Assembly: GCA_947498595.1 (NCBI GenBank)
Contig: CANMKX010000002.1
Location: 186,001-250,000 of the forward strand
Direction: 5' to 3'
DNA length: 64,000 nt
Source: an uncultured Aquimarina sp.
GTDB lineage: Bacteria; Bacteroidota; Bacteroidia; Flavobacteriales; Flavobacteriaceae
The notes under the pieces were generated by a model, which saw only the letters and a program-made list of their open reading frames with translations, had not been told where the DNA came from and made no database searches. The position numbers were made by a program, and so were the translations under genes. This document shows, piece after piece, positions 20,399 through 30,149 of this stretch. Numbering within the stretch: position 1 is the first letter of the stretch; each line of letters begins with the position of its first letter.

Positions 20399-21142
20399 AT
20401 GAAAAAAAAGTACTTACTTTTATCAATTGTTGCTACATCAATATTTGCAAGCTGTAGTAATGATTCTGTTACAGAAGAATTCAACAATGCTAATGGAAAC
20501 ACTGTTGAAAAATTCATCGAAAGAGTAGAATTCACATCTGCTCAAGATATAGAAGAAAATGAAACAGTAACCATCAATTATGATACTAATAATAGGGTAA
20601 GTAGTATCACTGATGGATACGACACTAGCTTCTTAGTATACGAAGGAGACGATTTATCAACTATTTCTGGAGATGGTGATCCATTAGATATAGATGAGTT
20701 ATATCAATCTCCATATGATGTTTTTGAAACAGGTGATGTTCAAGAATATGATAACAATGGTAATCCAATCATTATTTCTGTATTTAACGAAGATGATTAT
20801 ACTGGAGAAGTAACTGAAATTATTGCTACAATATCTTACGATTCTAAACCTAATCCTTATTTTCATACTCTTAATGCCGCTGGTATAATTGATGTTATGG
20901 ATGGTGTGCGATTCAATTTTAGTATGACTCCTCAAAGTACCGAAATTATTAGAGCTAGAGCATTATTCCCTCTTAATAACATCAGTGGTATGGTATTTAA
21001 AAACCCTGAAGGAGAAATCGTTTCTGAATTAAAAATCGATTATGCTTATGATGCTCAGGATTACCCTACTTCTGCTACTTTTACTACAGAACAGGATAAT
21101 GAAACGAACATTTATGCTGCAACGTATCATTATAAAAACTAG
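20399..21142 (+). CDS. Secreted lipoprotein, unknown function
   Basis: 247 residues. Signal peptide and lipobox (SIFASC, Cys near residue 19). The body reads as short beta strands with phrases such as INYDTNNRVSSITDGYD, QEYDNNGNPIIISVFNEDD and LKIDYAYDAQDYPTSATFT, the pattern of Bacteroidota lipoproteins with YD-repeat-like strands (DUF4595-like). Rich in Asp, Glu and Asn. It has its own promoter and a terminator on each side, so it is monocistronic. No function can be assigned. Confidence 0.8.
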   Translation: MKKKYLLLSIVATSIFASCSNDSVTEEFNNANGNTVEKFIERVEFTSAQDIEENETVTINYDTNNRVSSITDGYDTSFLVYEGDDLSTISGDGDPLDIDELYQSPYDVFETGDVQEYDNNGNPIIISVFNEDDYTGEVTEIIATISYDSKPNPYFHTLNAAGIIDVMDGVRFNFSMTPQSTEIIRARALFPLNNISGMVFKNPEGEIVSELKIDYAYDAQDYPTSATFTTEQDNETNIYAATYHYKN

Positions 21143-21162
21143 TTAGCATATTAATTAGCTTT

Positions 21163-21205
21163 AAGCAGTATTTCATAAACGATATAAATTTATGAAATAC
21201 TGCTT
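21163..21205 (+). terminator. Terminator after the lipoprotein gene
   Basis: 17-bp perfect stem (21163-21179 with 21189-21205), 9-nt loop. The flanking T-run is short, but it is well placed 20 nt past the stop codon. Confidence 0.75.
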
Positions 21206-21298
21206 TATATATAAAATATGGATTTGGATTCTGAAGTATTAAAACTCTGAAAATCAAAAACCTTGTATATTCATTAGAATAACAATTGCAATTTATCT

Positions 21299-22975
21299 TT
21301 ATATTTCTTCTATAACACTACCACAAGTTAACATAGCTTCCCCAAAATAAGGATTCCTAATCTCATTATTATAACTAAGCCAATCCGCTCCATTATTTTG
21401 ATTTGCCATTGGACAGTGTTGAATATATAGTGTTTTCTCTAATTCATCTATTGCACTTACAATTGCTATCATTTGCTTAGACAACATCCTAAACTCATCT
21501 CTTTGTTCATTCAAATTGCCTTGCTCTTTTAAGATTCTTTCTGCAATTACAGATAAATCTTTAAAAGTCAGCATTGATGTCAATTCTTTTTCTTTTATAT
21601 TATTGAGTTTATTCAAGAAAAAGCGAGTCGTTTCTATTACTTTTTCTGTATTATCTTGCACAAATGCATCTTTTACATTCATATAAGGCGTAATTAATGT
21701 TGAAAATGAATGTGCAGCTTCATTAGACAGTATCATTTTATTTTTCATATCGTCTGTCTTTATACTCGTCATCATGGATTTCTTACCTTGTAATTGTGCT
21801 GCAGCATCTACTGTAAAAGTCCCTTCTGTAACTATCTCATCTCCTATATTTATCCCTTTCGTTATTTGATAGCTATCTCCTTCTCTATTGCCTAATTCAA
21901 TTTCCCTCATTTCAAAAACAGGTTCTTCTCCTTCAACTTTTATATATACAACGGATCTCTTACCTGTCCACAAAACAGCACTTTTGGGGATCGTTAATTC
22001 CGTTTTTATAGTAGTAGCATTTAAAATTTCTCCAGAAATAAACATTCCTGGTTTTAATTTCATCTTCCTATTTTTCAAAACTGCTCTCACTTTTACAATG
22101 CGCGTATCTGTATTTAAGATAGGATCTATAAAAGATATTTTTGCTTTAATACGTTCTTTTGGATATGCATTTACTTTTAGAACTATTTCTTGATGTACTT
22201 GCAAAGTATTCAACATATATTCATAGGCATCTAATTCTGCCCAAACAGTTGAAAGATTCGCTATTTTAAATAATGGATGTCCTTTGGTTATATGGCCTCC
22301 ATCCTCAATCATTATAGAAGTAACAACACCTGAAATATGGGCGTGTATTGGCAAGTTCTCTATTTTTATTTCTTTTCTTTCAATTTCATCTATCTGTTTT
22401 TCTGACAGTTTCCAGTTTTTTAATTTATTTCTAACAGTTGTATACAATCTTGGCTGTGCTTTTTTAAGTGTTACAGCTGTTAATAATTCTTGCTGAGCTG
22501 CAACTAATTCTGGAGAATATACCTCGGCTAATAGTTGTCCTTTATACACTGTTTCTCCTATTGCTTTTATATATAATTTTTCAACTCTACCATTATAATG
22601 TGCTGTTTGCACTTGATTTGCATCTTCATTTTCCATTATTTTCCCTGACAATTCTAACGTTCCTTCTCCTGCTCCTGAGGCATTTATCACTGTTGTTTGA
22701 ATGTTTGCTAATGCTATCGCATTTTTTGTCATTTTAAATTGATTTGGAGACAATCCTTCTGAATTATTTTCCTTCGGAATTAAATCCATTCCACATATTG
22801 GACAATCTCCTGGTTCAGATTGCATAATCTGCGGATGCATTGAGCATGTCCATGTATCGTTTTTTTCATGTTCATGCATTGTTGATGTTTCTTTTATTTC
22901 TTGATTTCCAAAGAACAAATATCCCAATCCAATCCCAATAAGTAAGGTTCCTATTATATATATATACTTTTTCAT
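21299..22975 (-). CDS. CusB-like RND efflux adaptor with heavy-metal-binding and DUF3347 domains
   Basis: 558 residues. N-terminal anchor helix (about 4-22), then a heavy-metal-binding domain WTCSMHPQIMQSEPGDCPICGMDLIP (split: CSMHPQIM and CPICGMDL, about 42-68). The membrane-fusion core follows: lipoyl/barrel-sandwich halves around GRVEKLYIKAIGETVYKGQLL and HISGVVTSIMIEDGGHI, and a beta-barrel KPGMFISGEI. The last 130 residues are a DUF3347 domain ending CPMANQNNGADWLSYNNE, RNPYFG and TCGSV, also present as a separate protein two genes upstream. It links the RND pump to TolC and likely captures Cu/Ag in the periplasm. Last gene of the efflux operon. Confidence 0.92.
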   Translation of the reverse strand: MKKYIYIIGTLLIGIGLGYLFFGNQEIKETSTMHEHEKNDTWTCSMHPQIMQSEPGDCPICGMDLIPKENNSEGLSPNQFKMTKNAIALANIQTTVINASGAGEGTLELSGKIMENEDANQVQTAHYNGRVEKLYIKAIGETVYKGQLLAEVYSPELVAAQQELLTAVTLKKAQPRLYTTVRNKLKNWKLSEKQIDEIERKEIKIENLPIHAHISGVVTSIMIEDGGHITKGHPLFKIANLSTVWAELDAYEYMLNTLQVHQEIVLKVNAYPKERIKAKISFIDPILNTDTRIVKVRAVLKNRKMKLKPGMFISGEILNATTIKTELTIPKSAVLWTGKRSVVYIKVEGEEPVFEMREIELGNREGDSYQITKGINIGDEIVTEGTFTVDAAAQLQGKKSMMTSIKTDDMKNKMILSNEAAHSFSTLITPYMNVKDAFVQDNTEKVIETTRFFLNKLNNIKEKELTSMLTFKDLSVIAERILKEQGNLNEQRDEFRMLSKQMIAIVSAIDELEKTLYIQHCPMANQNNGADWLSYNNEIRNPYFGEAMLTCGSVIEEI

Positions 22976-22985
22976 TTTTTATCAT

Positions 22986-23708
22986 TTATTTTTTATACAA
23001 TTTAACAGCATTTTTCTTCAGCTTTCTAATAGAAGGTGAAGATATTATCCATAAAACAAATCCGCTCAATACTGTTATCAACCCTAATAATGAAAACACA
23101 CGTAATGTAAGCGTATTAAAATCATCTCTTCCCTGATAATCCATCGTATGAGTCATCCATAAAAAATCAAACCATCTCCATGACTTATGTCTCACTCGTT
23201 GAAATACTCCATCTTTAATAGATATGTACGCTTTTAATCGATCTGGATGATCATAGTTTATCACAAAAGCAGGTAAAGGTCTTCCTCGGTATTCATGATG
23301 CTTTCCTACCGATTCGATTTTCACAATTCCAGTAACCTTTAATTCTTGTTTTATATATTTTGAAGCTATAACTAAAGCTTCTTCTTCTGTAATACTATTC
23401 TTTACAACTCCTGTTTCTGCATGAATCAATTCTTTATTATTTATCCAATAATAAGGTTCATTAGCTAGTTCTCTTAATTGTAATGAAGTAATTTCTTTTT
23501 CTTTAGGTATTACACCTAATTTCAAATCTTTGAACTGTACTGGTATTACTTCTCTTTTAAAATGATCTCCATGAATTTCATCTATATTCGTCCAACTAAA
23601 ATAGAGTCCACTTAGTGTCCACATCAAAAATTGAATTCCTAAAAAAACACCTAAATATCTATGTAAACTTCTTATTCTTTGTGCAGCTTTTCTACCTACC
23701 ATCTCCAT
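22986..23708 (-). CDS. PepSY domain membrane protein
   Basis: 240 residues. An N-terminal transmembrane helix (LGVFLGIQFLMWTLSGLYFSW) follows a basic RSLHRYLG motif; a periplasmic PepSY-type region covers about 60-170, and a second transmembrane helix (VFSLLGLITVLSGFVLWII) lies near the C-terminus. Such proteins accompany metal uptake or efflux genes and some bind heme or reduce metal. The ATG at 23708 is chosen; the frame also opens at a TTG at 23765, but that would add 19 residues without helix character. It lies between the DUF3347 lipoprotein and the CusB-like gene. Confidence 0.82.
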   Translation of the reverse strand: MEMVGRKAAQRIRSLHRYLGVFLGIQFLMWTLSGLYFSWTNIDEIHGDHFKREVIPVQFKDLKLGVIPKEKEITSLQLRELANEPYYWINNKELIHAETGVVKNSITEEEALVIASKYIKQELKVTGIVKIESVGKHHEYRGRPLPAFVINYDHPDRLKAYISIKDGVFQRVRHKSWRWFDFLWMTHTMDYQGRDDFNTLTLRVFSLLGLITVLSGFVLWIISSPSIRKLKKNAVKLYKK

Positions 23709-23835
23709 TAAAATTAAATATTCTTTATCTGTGATTTTAAGAATTACATTTCTTATACGGTACAAATATTAAATTTGCTTAGCATTATTTCTAGTTGAGT
23801 TTGCTATAATGAAACTCATGGTTTTCATGTTTTTT

Positions 23836-24393
23836 TTAATTGATTGTTGCTTTGACAGATCCGCATTTTAGCATTCTATCTCCAAAATAAGGATTACGAA
23901 CTTCTTTTGAATTTGATAACCAATATCCTCCTTTTCCGTCAAATGCCATTGGACAAAATTGCTTATAAACTTCTCCTGACGTGATCGCTGCGTTGTCTAT
24001 AATTTTTTCAGTTTCTAATGTTAGTGTTACAAAAAAGTCTCTTTGTTTTTTAACTTCTTTTGTTAACCCTATTAGTTTGGCTGTTGCTTTTAGTTCTTTA
24101 TATTTTCCTTCTGCTAATAAGTCATCTAATTTTTTTGCTTCTTTCTGAATTTTCCTTGCATCTGTATTTACTAATGCTCCTTTCACTTCTAGATACTGAG
24201 CATATATATCATTAATTTTATCATCAGTAAATACAACTGTCGTTACATTTTCTGTTTTATTAAGGTCTATAGTTAATGTTGGTTGATTTGTATCCGGTAC
24301 CGTCTTTTCTTCTTCTTTTTTTGCTTCTTTTCCGCAAGAAACAAGTGTTATAATAATACTTAGGATTGTTGTAATTTTTATTAGTGCTTTCAT
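23836..24393 (-). CDS. DUF3347 domain lipoprotein
   Basis: 185 residues. Lipobox TLVSCGK near residue 20, a Lys/Glu-rich linker, then a helical DUF3347 domain ending QFCPMAFDGKGGYWLSNSKE, RNPYFG and LKCGSV. The paired Cys/Met residues near the end suggest metal binding. The same ending is fused to the CusB-like adaptor in this operon, so the two are paralogous modules. A role as a periplasmic copper- or silver-binding partner is inferred. Confidence 0.85.
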   Translation of the reverse strand: MKALIKITTILSIIITLVSCGKEAKKEEEKTVPDTNQPTLTIDLNKTENVTTVVFTDDKINDIYAQYLEVKGALVNTDARKIQKEAKKLDDLLAEGKYKELKATAKLIGLTKEVKKQRDFFVTLTLETEKIIDNAAITSGEVYKQFCPMAFDGKGGYWLSNSKEVRNPYFGDRMLKCGSVKATIN

Positions 24394-24399
24394 TTTTTC

Positions 24400-25623
24400 T
24401 TAACTTAAATAATTAATAATTGCTGTTTGTATAAAATAATTTTGGATTGCTTCTATTTTCTTAGATTCAAAAGAGAGTAGCATTTGCTGAATTTCTAATA
24501 GTTCATTAAACTCTATTCGATTTGCTTGGTACGCAACTAAAGTTATTTTTTCTATTTCTTTAGTTTGTTTTATATTTTTTTGTTGCGTATCATAATTAAT
24601 TCTAGTAGTAATTCGATCATTAATTGCTTCTTCTAACAACTGTTCTAATGCATTTTCTACGGAAGACCTTTGATACTCGATTCCTTCTTCTTCTATCTTT
24701 AATGTTTTCTCTTTAGTCTTGTATTTTTTAGTAAATAACGGGATCGACAATGATACTTTTGGCATCCAACTATCAGTACCATTATCAATAAACTCTTGAT
24801 TAGGCCTCTCTTCTACTATGATATAATCTAACCCTAAACTTAATGATGGTAAACTCTCTTTTGAGTTCACTTTTTCTTGTTTTTGAATTGCCAAATTTTC
24901 TAAATCGTATTTTAATAACTCTGGGTGATATGCAATTTCACTCAATACCATTGTAGGCTCTTCTTCTGGAATAATTAAGTTATCTGGCACTACTAAATCC
25001 TCAAATCCGTCTCTATCTAATATTTTATTAAATCGTACTTCTGCATTTAATATTTTTCCTTTAGTAACTTCTATTTTATCATTCAATTCATTTTGAGCTA
25101 CTGTTACTTTTAGTATATCTATTGTTGTTGCTTTATCATTTTCTAAAGCGATTAACAATATTTCTTTATAGTATTCTAACAATTTTTTTTGCTCTATATA
25201 AATTTCTTTCTTGGCTTTTAATCCATATAGTGTATAATAACTCTTCTTTATTTGAAGTGTTATTTTACGTTTTGCGACTTCTATTGTATTTTTATCTATA
25301 TCGCTTATTGCTATTGCATTTTCTTCTCTTGCTTTTAATGTTCCAAACCATGGGATTTTTTGTTCGGCAGAGAATTTAGCTTTTTGTGCACCTGTTCTTG
25401 TTTCTGTTTCTCTTACAAAATACCCTGCTCCTATAGTTGTATTAGGTAAACTTCTTGCGGCATTTACTTGCTCTAATGAGGCTTTATATTTTTGAGTTAC
25501 AGCTTTTATTTGAGGATTATTTTCTATTGCTTCAGCTATGTATTCATGTAGTGTTTGTCCATGAATAAAATTCCCGAAACATAGAAAAGCAAAAACTATA
25601 AATTGTTTCTGTTTTAAAATCAT
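24400..25623 (-). CDS. TolC family outer membrane channel (CusC-like)
   Basis: 407 residues. Signal peptide ending FIHGQ (about residue 22), then the two helical repeats typical of outer membrane efflux proteins: LHEYIAEAIENNPQIKA, RSLPNTTIGAGYF, and again AYHPELLKYDLEN. Forms the exit duct for the RND pump. The ATG at 25623 overlaps the stop of the upstream CusA-like gene as ATGA, a sign of translational coupling; an ATG at 25659 would add 12 residues before the signal peptide. Confidence 0.88.
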   Translation of the reverse strand: MILKQKQFIVFAFLCFGNFIHGQTLHEYIAEAIENNPQIKAVTQKYKASLEQVNAARSLPNTTIGAGYFVRETETRTGAQKAKFSAEQKIPWFGTLKAREENAIAISDIDKNTIEVAKRKITLQIKKSYYTLYGLKAKKEIYIEQKKLLEYYKEILLIALENDKATTIDILKVTVAQNELNDKIEVTKGKILNAEVRFNKILDRDGFEDLVVPDNLIIPEEEPTMVLSEIAYHPELLKYDLENLAIQKQEKVNSKESLPSLSLGLDYIIVEERPNQEFIDNGTDSWMPKVSLSIPLFTKKYKTKEKTLKIEEEGIEYQRSSVENALEQLLEEAINDRITTRINYDTQQKNIKQTKEIEKITLVAYQANRIEFNELLEIQQMLLSFESKKIEAIQNYFIQTAIINYLS

Positions 25624-28600
25624 ATTTCTTTTTTTGTAATTCTTAATTCTTCCTTCCAACTATATAAAACTGGCACAACAAATAATGTTATTAATGCCAC
25701 TAACATACCTCCGAAACTAGGAATAGCCATAGGTATCATGATATCACTTCCTCGTCCTGTTGATGTTAGTATTGGTAATAACGCTAGTAATGTTGTTGCT
25801 GTTGTCATTAAACAAGGACGAATTCTTTTTTCTCCTGCTTCAATCACAGAGTTACGTATTTCTGTTTTACTTTTTGGAATATTTTTATCAAAAACTTGAT
25901 TTAAGTAAGTAGCCATTACAACACCATCATCTGTTGCGATACCAAATAATGCTATAAATCCAACCCATACTGCAACACTTAAATTAATTGCATGTACTTG
26001 AAATAGTTCTCTCAGATTAAACGCTCCTATATTTATATTCAAAAACCAGTCTTGATTGTACAACCCTATCATAATAAACCCTCCTGCAAATGCTACTGCA
26101 ATTCCCATAAATATCATTAAAGAGGTTGCTATTGATCTAAATTGCAAATAGAGAATCAAGAATATAATAACCAAAACTAATGGTACAACAAAGGATAGTG
26201 TCTTTTCTGCTCTTATTTGGTTTTCATAAGTTCCTGTAAATTGATAATTAACTCCATTTGGTATTTTCAATTCTCCTGAAGTTATTTTTTCTTGTAGTAA
26301 TTTCTTTGCATTTTCGATCACTGTAATCTCAGGGTATTGTTCTATTTTATCAAACAAAACATATCCAACCAAAAAAGCATCTTCACTTTTAATTGTTTGA
26401 GGTCCTCGTTCGTATTTAATCGTTACCAATTCGTTTAAAGGAATATTAGCCCCATTAGGAATAGGCACATAGATTTGTTTTAGATCTTCTGCATCACCTC
26501 TCAATTCTCTAGGATAACGAACCCGTACTCCATAACGTTCTCTGCCTTCAACTGTTTGTGTTAATATTTTCCCACCAATTGCGACGTCTATAACTTCTTG
26601 TACTTGGTTTATCGAAATTCCATAACGAGCTATTTTAGCTCTATCAATAGCTAACAATATATAAGGTTTACCTACTATTCTATCTGCAAAAACAGCTTCT
26701 TTTTTTACTCCTTCTACTAGTTTAAGATAGGCTTCCAATTGCAATCCAAAAGCTTCAATTTCTCCTAGAGTTCTTCCTTTTATTTTTATTCCCATAGGAG
26801 CTCTCATACCTGTTTGTAGCATTATCAACCGCGTTTGTATTGGCTGTAACTTAGGTGCAGAAGTAATTCCTGGAAGTTTTGTAACCCTAGTGATCTCATT
26901 CCAAATATCATTAGGTGTTTTGATCATAGGGCGCCATTGTCTAAAATACGCTCCATCCTGATCTGGTATTAATTCATCCTTGTCTATTTTCCTATTTTGC
27001 TTCTGATTTTCTTTTGACGCATTATTACTATTCTGATAATGTTCTCCTGTTTTCAATATGAATTTTCCTTGGTCATCAACTTTAAATCGTTGCCTTTCTC
27101 CTAATTCATTTAAAACATATTCCGACTTATAATTTATAATGTTTTCGTACATCGACAAAGGTGCAGGGTCTAATGCTGAATTAATCCTTCCTGCTTTACC
27201 TACTACAGTTTCAATTTCTGGTATATTAGCCACTGCCATATCTAATTGTTGTAGTATTTTTCTATTCTCAACAATCCCTGCATGTGGTAACGATGTTGGC
27301 ATTAATAAATACGATCCTTCATCCAAGGCTGGCATAAATTCTTTTCCTGTAGCACTCCATATTTTTATTCCGAAAACAATAATTATTATAGGGATACTTA
27401 GAAAGAGTATTTTATTTGCTAGAGCCCATTTTAAAATCCGTGTATACAATTTTCTAAAAATTATAAATACACTTAAAATACCAAAACATACTACTGAAAC
27501 AAACAAGATATTCCATATAGTTTCAGTTTCAACTCCCAACGGCCTCCAATATATTGACAGCAAATAAACGACTACTGCGACTGTTGTTATTAGATTATAT
27601 CTTACTGATAACTTCTCTGTTATTTTATTTTTTGTTTTAAGTATACTTATTACACTAAACCCAATTAGAAAGAATCCAAGAAGATATCCGTTAAAAATCC
27701 CAAAAGCTCCTATTAAAAACAAGATTAAACAGATACCATAGCTCATATAATTTTTTACATTTCTTTTTTGAAAAAGAAATGCTGCAAAGGGTGGTATCAA
27801 AAATAAAGCTACTAGAATTGAAGCGATCAATGCAAATGTCTTTGTAAATGCTAGAGGAGAAAAAAGTTTTCCTTCGGCTCCGGTCATTACAAATACTGGA
27901 ATAAAACTTATAATCGTTGTTAATACGGCTGTAATAATAGCTCCAGAAACTTCGATAGTTGCTCTATAAACTATAGTATTAATAGCTGATTTATCATTAT
28001 CTTCTTCTATATGTCTTATAATATTCTCCGATAATATAACTCCAACATCTACCATAGTACCAATAGCTATAGCAATACCTGATAAAGCAACTATATTTGC
28101 ATCTACTCCTAGTAATTTCATGGCAATAAATACCATTAATATCGCAACTGGTAATATGCTTGAAATTAAAATTGATGCTCTTAAATTATAGACCATCACA
28201 ATAATGATAAAAATCGTTATTAAAATCTCTAATGTTAAGGCTTCTTTTAATGTATGTAGCGTTTCTTTTATAAGTTCTGTACGATCATAAAATGGAACAA
28301 TCGTTAATTGAGACGTTCTTCCATCTTTTAACACCTTAGAAGGTAACCCTGAAGCAATTTCTTTTATTTTTCTTTTAACGTTGGTTATTACTTCTAAAGG
28401 GTTTGCACCATATCTAGCTATAACAACTCCTCCTACAACTTCTGCTCCTTCTTTGTCAAGAATACCTCTTCTAGCTTCTGGACCTAATGTTACATTTGCA
28501 ATATCCTTAATTTTTATAGGAGTGTAATCTGCCGAGTGAACTACTGCATTTTCTATATCTGTTATAGATTTTATATAACCTAGACCTCTTACATAATATT

Positions 28601-29336
28601 CTGCATTATTAATTTCTAATGTCTGTGCTCCAGTATCTCGATTATTATTTTTTATGGCGTTTACAACTTGCTTTAATGTGATTTGATATTGTTTCATTAG
28701 CTCAGGGTTAATATCCACCTGATATTCTTGAACATACCCTCCTATTGATGCTATCTCAGAAACTCCACTTGCCGATGCCAAAGCGTATTTGATATCATAA
28801 TCCTGTATACTTCTTAACTCATGTAAATCCCAACCACCTGTTACTTGGTTATTTTCATCTCTCCCTTCAAGTGTATACCAAAATATCTGCCCTAATCCTG
28901 TTGCATCAGGTCCTAGACTAGGAGCTACTTCTTTGGGTAATAAACCCGCTGGTAACGAATTTAATTTTTCTATGATTCGACTCCTACTCCAATAAAATTC
29001 AACTCCTTCTTCAAAAATGACATAAATACTAGAAAAACCAAACATGGATGAACTCCGAATAGTTTTTACTCCAGGAATCCCCATTAATGATGTTGTCAAA
29101 GGATAAGTGATTTGATCCTCTATATCTTGAGGCGATCTACCTTCCCATTTTGTAAAAACAATTTGCTGATTCTCTCCTATATCAGGAATTGCATCAACAG
29201 CAACTGGATCATTGGGTAAAAATCCCTTATCCCAATTAAATGGTGCATGAATTACACCCCAGAAAATTAATAAAACCACTAATACTAGTGCTATAAACTT
29301 ATTTTCTATTAAAAATTTTATACTTCTATTAAGCAT
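25620..29336 (-). CDS. CusA/CzcA-type heavy-metal RND efflux pump
   Basis: 1238 residues, inner-membrane proton antiporter that exports metal ions. It begins with the N-terminal helix IKFLIENKFIALVLVVLLIFW, and has DAIPDIGENQQIVFTKWEGRSPQDIEDQ, LGPDATGLGQIFWY, and the fourth-helix region GTMVDVGVILSENIIRH with the acidic residues of the proton relay. Methionines in MLQTGMRAPMGIKIKG and PLSMYENI stand where CusA has its Cu/Ag ladder, so monovalent copper or silver is likelier than Zn/Co. It is about 190 residues longer than E. coli CusA: an extra hydrophobic stretch lies near residues 520-640 and a charged insert near 750-800. Coupled to the TolC gene by an ATGA overlap. Confidence 0.95.
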   Translation of the reverse strand: MLNRSIKFLIENKFIALVLVVLLIFWGVIHAPFNWDKGFLPNDPVAVDAIPDIGENQQIVFTKWEGRSPQDIEDQITYPLTTSLMGIPGVKTIRSSSMFGFSSIYVIFEEGVEFYWSRSRIIEKLNSLPAGLLPKEVAPSLGPDATGLGQIFWYTLEGRDENNQVTGGWDLHELRSIQDYDIKYALASASGVSEIASIGGYVQEYQVDINPELMKQYQITLKQVVNAIKNNNRDTGAQTLEINNAEYYVRGLGYIKSITDIENAVVHSADYTPIKIKDIANVTLGPEARRGILDKEGAEVVGGVVIARYGANPLEVITNVKRKIKEIASGLPSKVLKDGRTSQLTIVPFYDRTELIKETLHTLKEALTLEILITIFIIIVMVYNLRASILISSILPVAILMVFIAMKLLGVDANIVALSGIAIAIGTMVDVGVILSENIIRHIEEDNDKSAINTIVYRATIEVSGAIITAVLTTIISFIPVFVMTGAEGKLFSPLAFTKTFALIASILVALFLIPPFAAFLFQKRNVKNYMSYGICLILFLIGAFGIFNGYLLGFFLIGFSVISILKTKNKITEKLSVRYNLITTVAVVVYLLSIYWRPLGVETETIWNILFVSVVCFGILSVFIIFRKLYTRILKWALANKILFLSIPIIIIVFGIKIWSATGKEFMPALDEGSYLLMPTSLPHAGIVENRKILQQLDMAVANIPEIETVVGKAGRINSALDPAPLSMYENIINYKSEYVLNELGERQRFKVDDQGKFILKTGEHYQNSNNASKENQKQNRKIDKDELIPDQDGAYFRQWRPMIKTPNDIWNEITRVTKLPGITSAPKLQPIQTRLIMLQTGMRAPMGIKIKGRTLGEIEAFGLQLEAYLKLVEGVKKEAVFADRIVGKPYILLAIDRAKIARYGISINQVQEVIDVAIGGKILTQTVEGRERYGVRVRYPRELRGDAEDLKQIYVPIPNGANIPLNELVTIKYERGPQTIKSEDAFLVGYVLFDKIEQYPEITVIENAKKLLQEKITSGELKIPNGVNYQFTGTYENQIRAEKTLSFVVPLVLVIIFLILYLQFRSIATSLMIFMGIAVAFAGGFIMIGLYNQDWFLNINIGAFNLRELFQVHAINLSVAVWVGFIALFGIATDDGVVMATYLNQVFDKNIPKSKTEIRNSVIEAGEKRIRPCLMTTATTLLALLPILTSTGRGSDIMIPMAIPSFGGMLVALITLFVVPVLYSWKEELRITKKEI

Positions 29337-29443
29337 AGATTATAGATATATGATTGAATACAGAGCTAAAGCTCTATTAAATTTAAGATTTCTTCATTCT
29401 ATATTCAATAGAACAAAGTATTAATTCAATTATATCGTATATA

Positions 29444-29863
29444 TCAGATTAAGTAGGTTTCATCAAGCACTTGTATGTCTTTGATGAGTAAAGGTGGAAG
29501 ATAAGTAGTATGATTATGCAATCGTTCTACTTTAAACTGAAAAAGTTCTAGGTAGCTATAAGTAAAGGCTTGAACAAACCATTGCTGTTCTAATTCTAAA
29601 GAGTCAAAAGTATTTTTTAATTCATCTTGACCCTCTATTACTGTTTTCACATTTTTACAACAAGGTTCTTTTTGAATTTCGTCAGAATTAGATGTCGTTG
29701 AAGATGAAGATAAATTCATCCCACAATCTTGAACTTCGCTAAGAATTGCTATATCAACCAACATTTTACAACAATAATGCTTTTCTACAGTAAAAGAAAC
29801 TGTAGAAAATAACACGACAAATGCCAATGTCATTCCAATTATTTGTTGTAAAAACTTTTTCAT
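29444..29863 (-). CDS. HYC_CC_PP family protein
   Basis: 139 residues. The signal peptide (about 1-25) is followed by the motif KHYCCKM, a second pair EPCCKN near residue 71, and YLPPLLI near the C-terminus, which are the name-giving signatures of the HYC_CC_PP family of Bacteroidota. Cysteine and histidine content suggests a secreted copper-binding protein. It is first in the efflux operon, 107 nt before the CusA-like gene. Function is inferred from context. Confidence 0.85.
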   Translation of the reverse strand: MKKFLQQIIGMTLAFVVLFSTVSFTVEKHYCCKMLVDIAILSEVQDCGMNLSSSSTTSNSDEIQKEPCCKNVKTVIEGQDELKNTFDSLELEQQWFVQAFTYSYLELFQFKVERLHNHTTYLPPLLIKDIQVLDETYLI

Positions 29864-29868
29864 TACTA

Positions 29869-29876
29869 CAAAGATA
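29869..29876 (-). promoter_or_regulatory. -7 box at the efflux operon, almost abutting the ATG
   Basis: The minus strand reads TATCTTTG, a perfect TAnnTTTG box, only 5 nt before the HYC_CC_PP ATG. If used, the transcript would be leaderless or nearly so. No TTG at the expected distance was found. Confidence 0.45.
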
Positions 29877-30149
29877 TCAAATTAGATGTATTTTCTATTT
29901 TTCTTCATTTAAATTTAACAATTCTATTTTTAGTTTTATTTTTTACATTTTTTTTATCTTAAATGTTAAATTGATACATTCTTCAGTCTTGCATATACTC
30001 ATTATTCAATAATCGACCAGAATACTATTATTATTGCAACAAAACGTCACTACACTTGATTAGATTAAAAAATTCTTTAACATAATTATAGAGCAGACAT
30101 TATTATAAATCTTAGATAAATTAAATATTTTTGTAAAAAAATTCTGAAA
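29877..30149. other. Divergent intergenic region between efflux operon and GAF gene
   Basis: About 270 nt of AT-rich DNA with T- and A-tracts. Apart from the -7-like boxes at its two ends (29869-29876 minus and 30126-30133 plus) nothing coding, palindromic or repetitive was recognised. Confidence 0.5.
30126..30133 (+). promoter_or_regulatory. Candidate -7 box for the GAF-galE pair
   Basis: TATTTTTG, 16 nt before the ATG at 30150. No TTG element at the usual spacing, so only a candidate. Confidence 0.4.

Noticed and set aside
23709..23765. Longer PepSY protein starting at TTG 23765
   Set aside because: A non-ATG start that adds no helix or motif; the ATG at 23708 gives a normal N-terminus.
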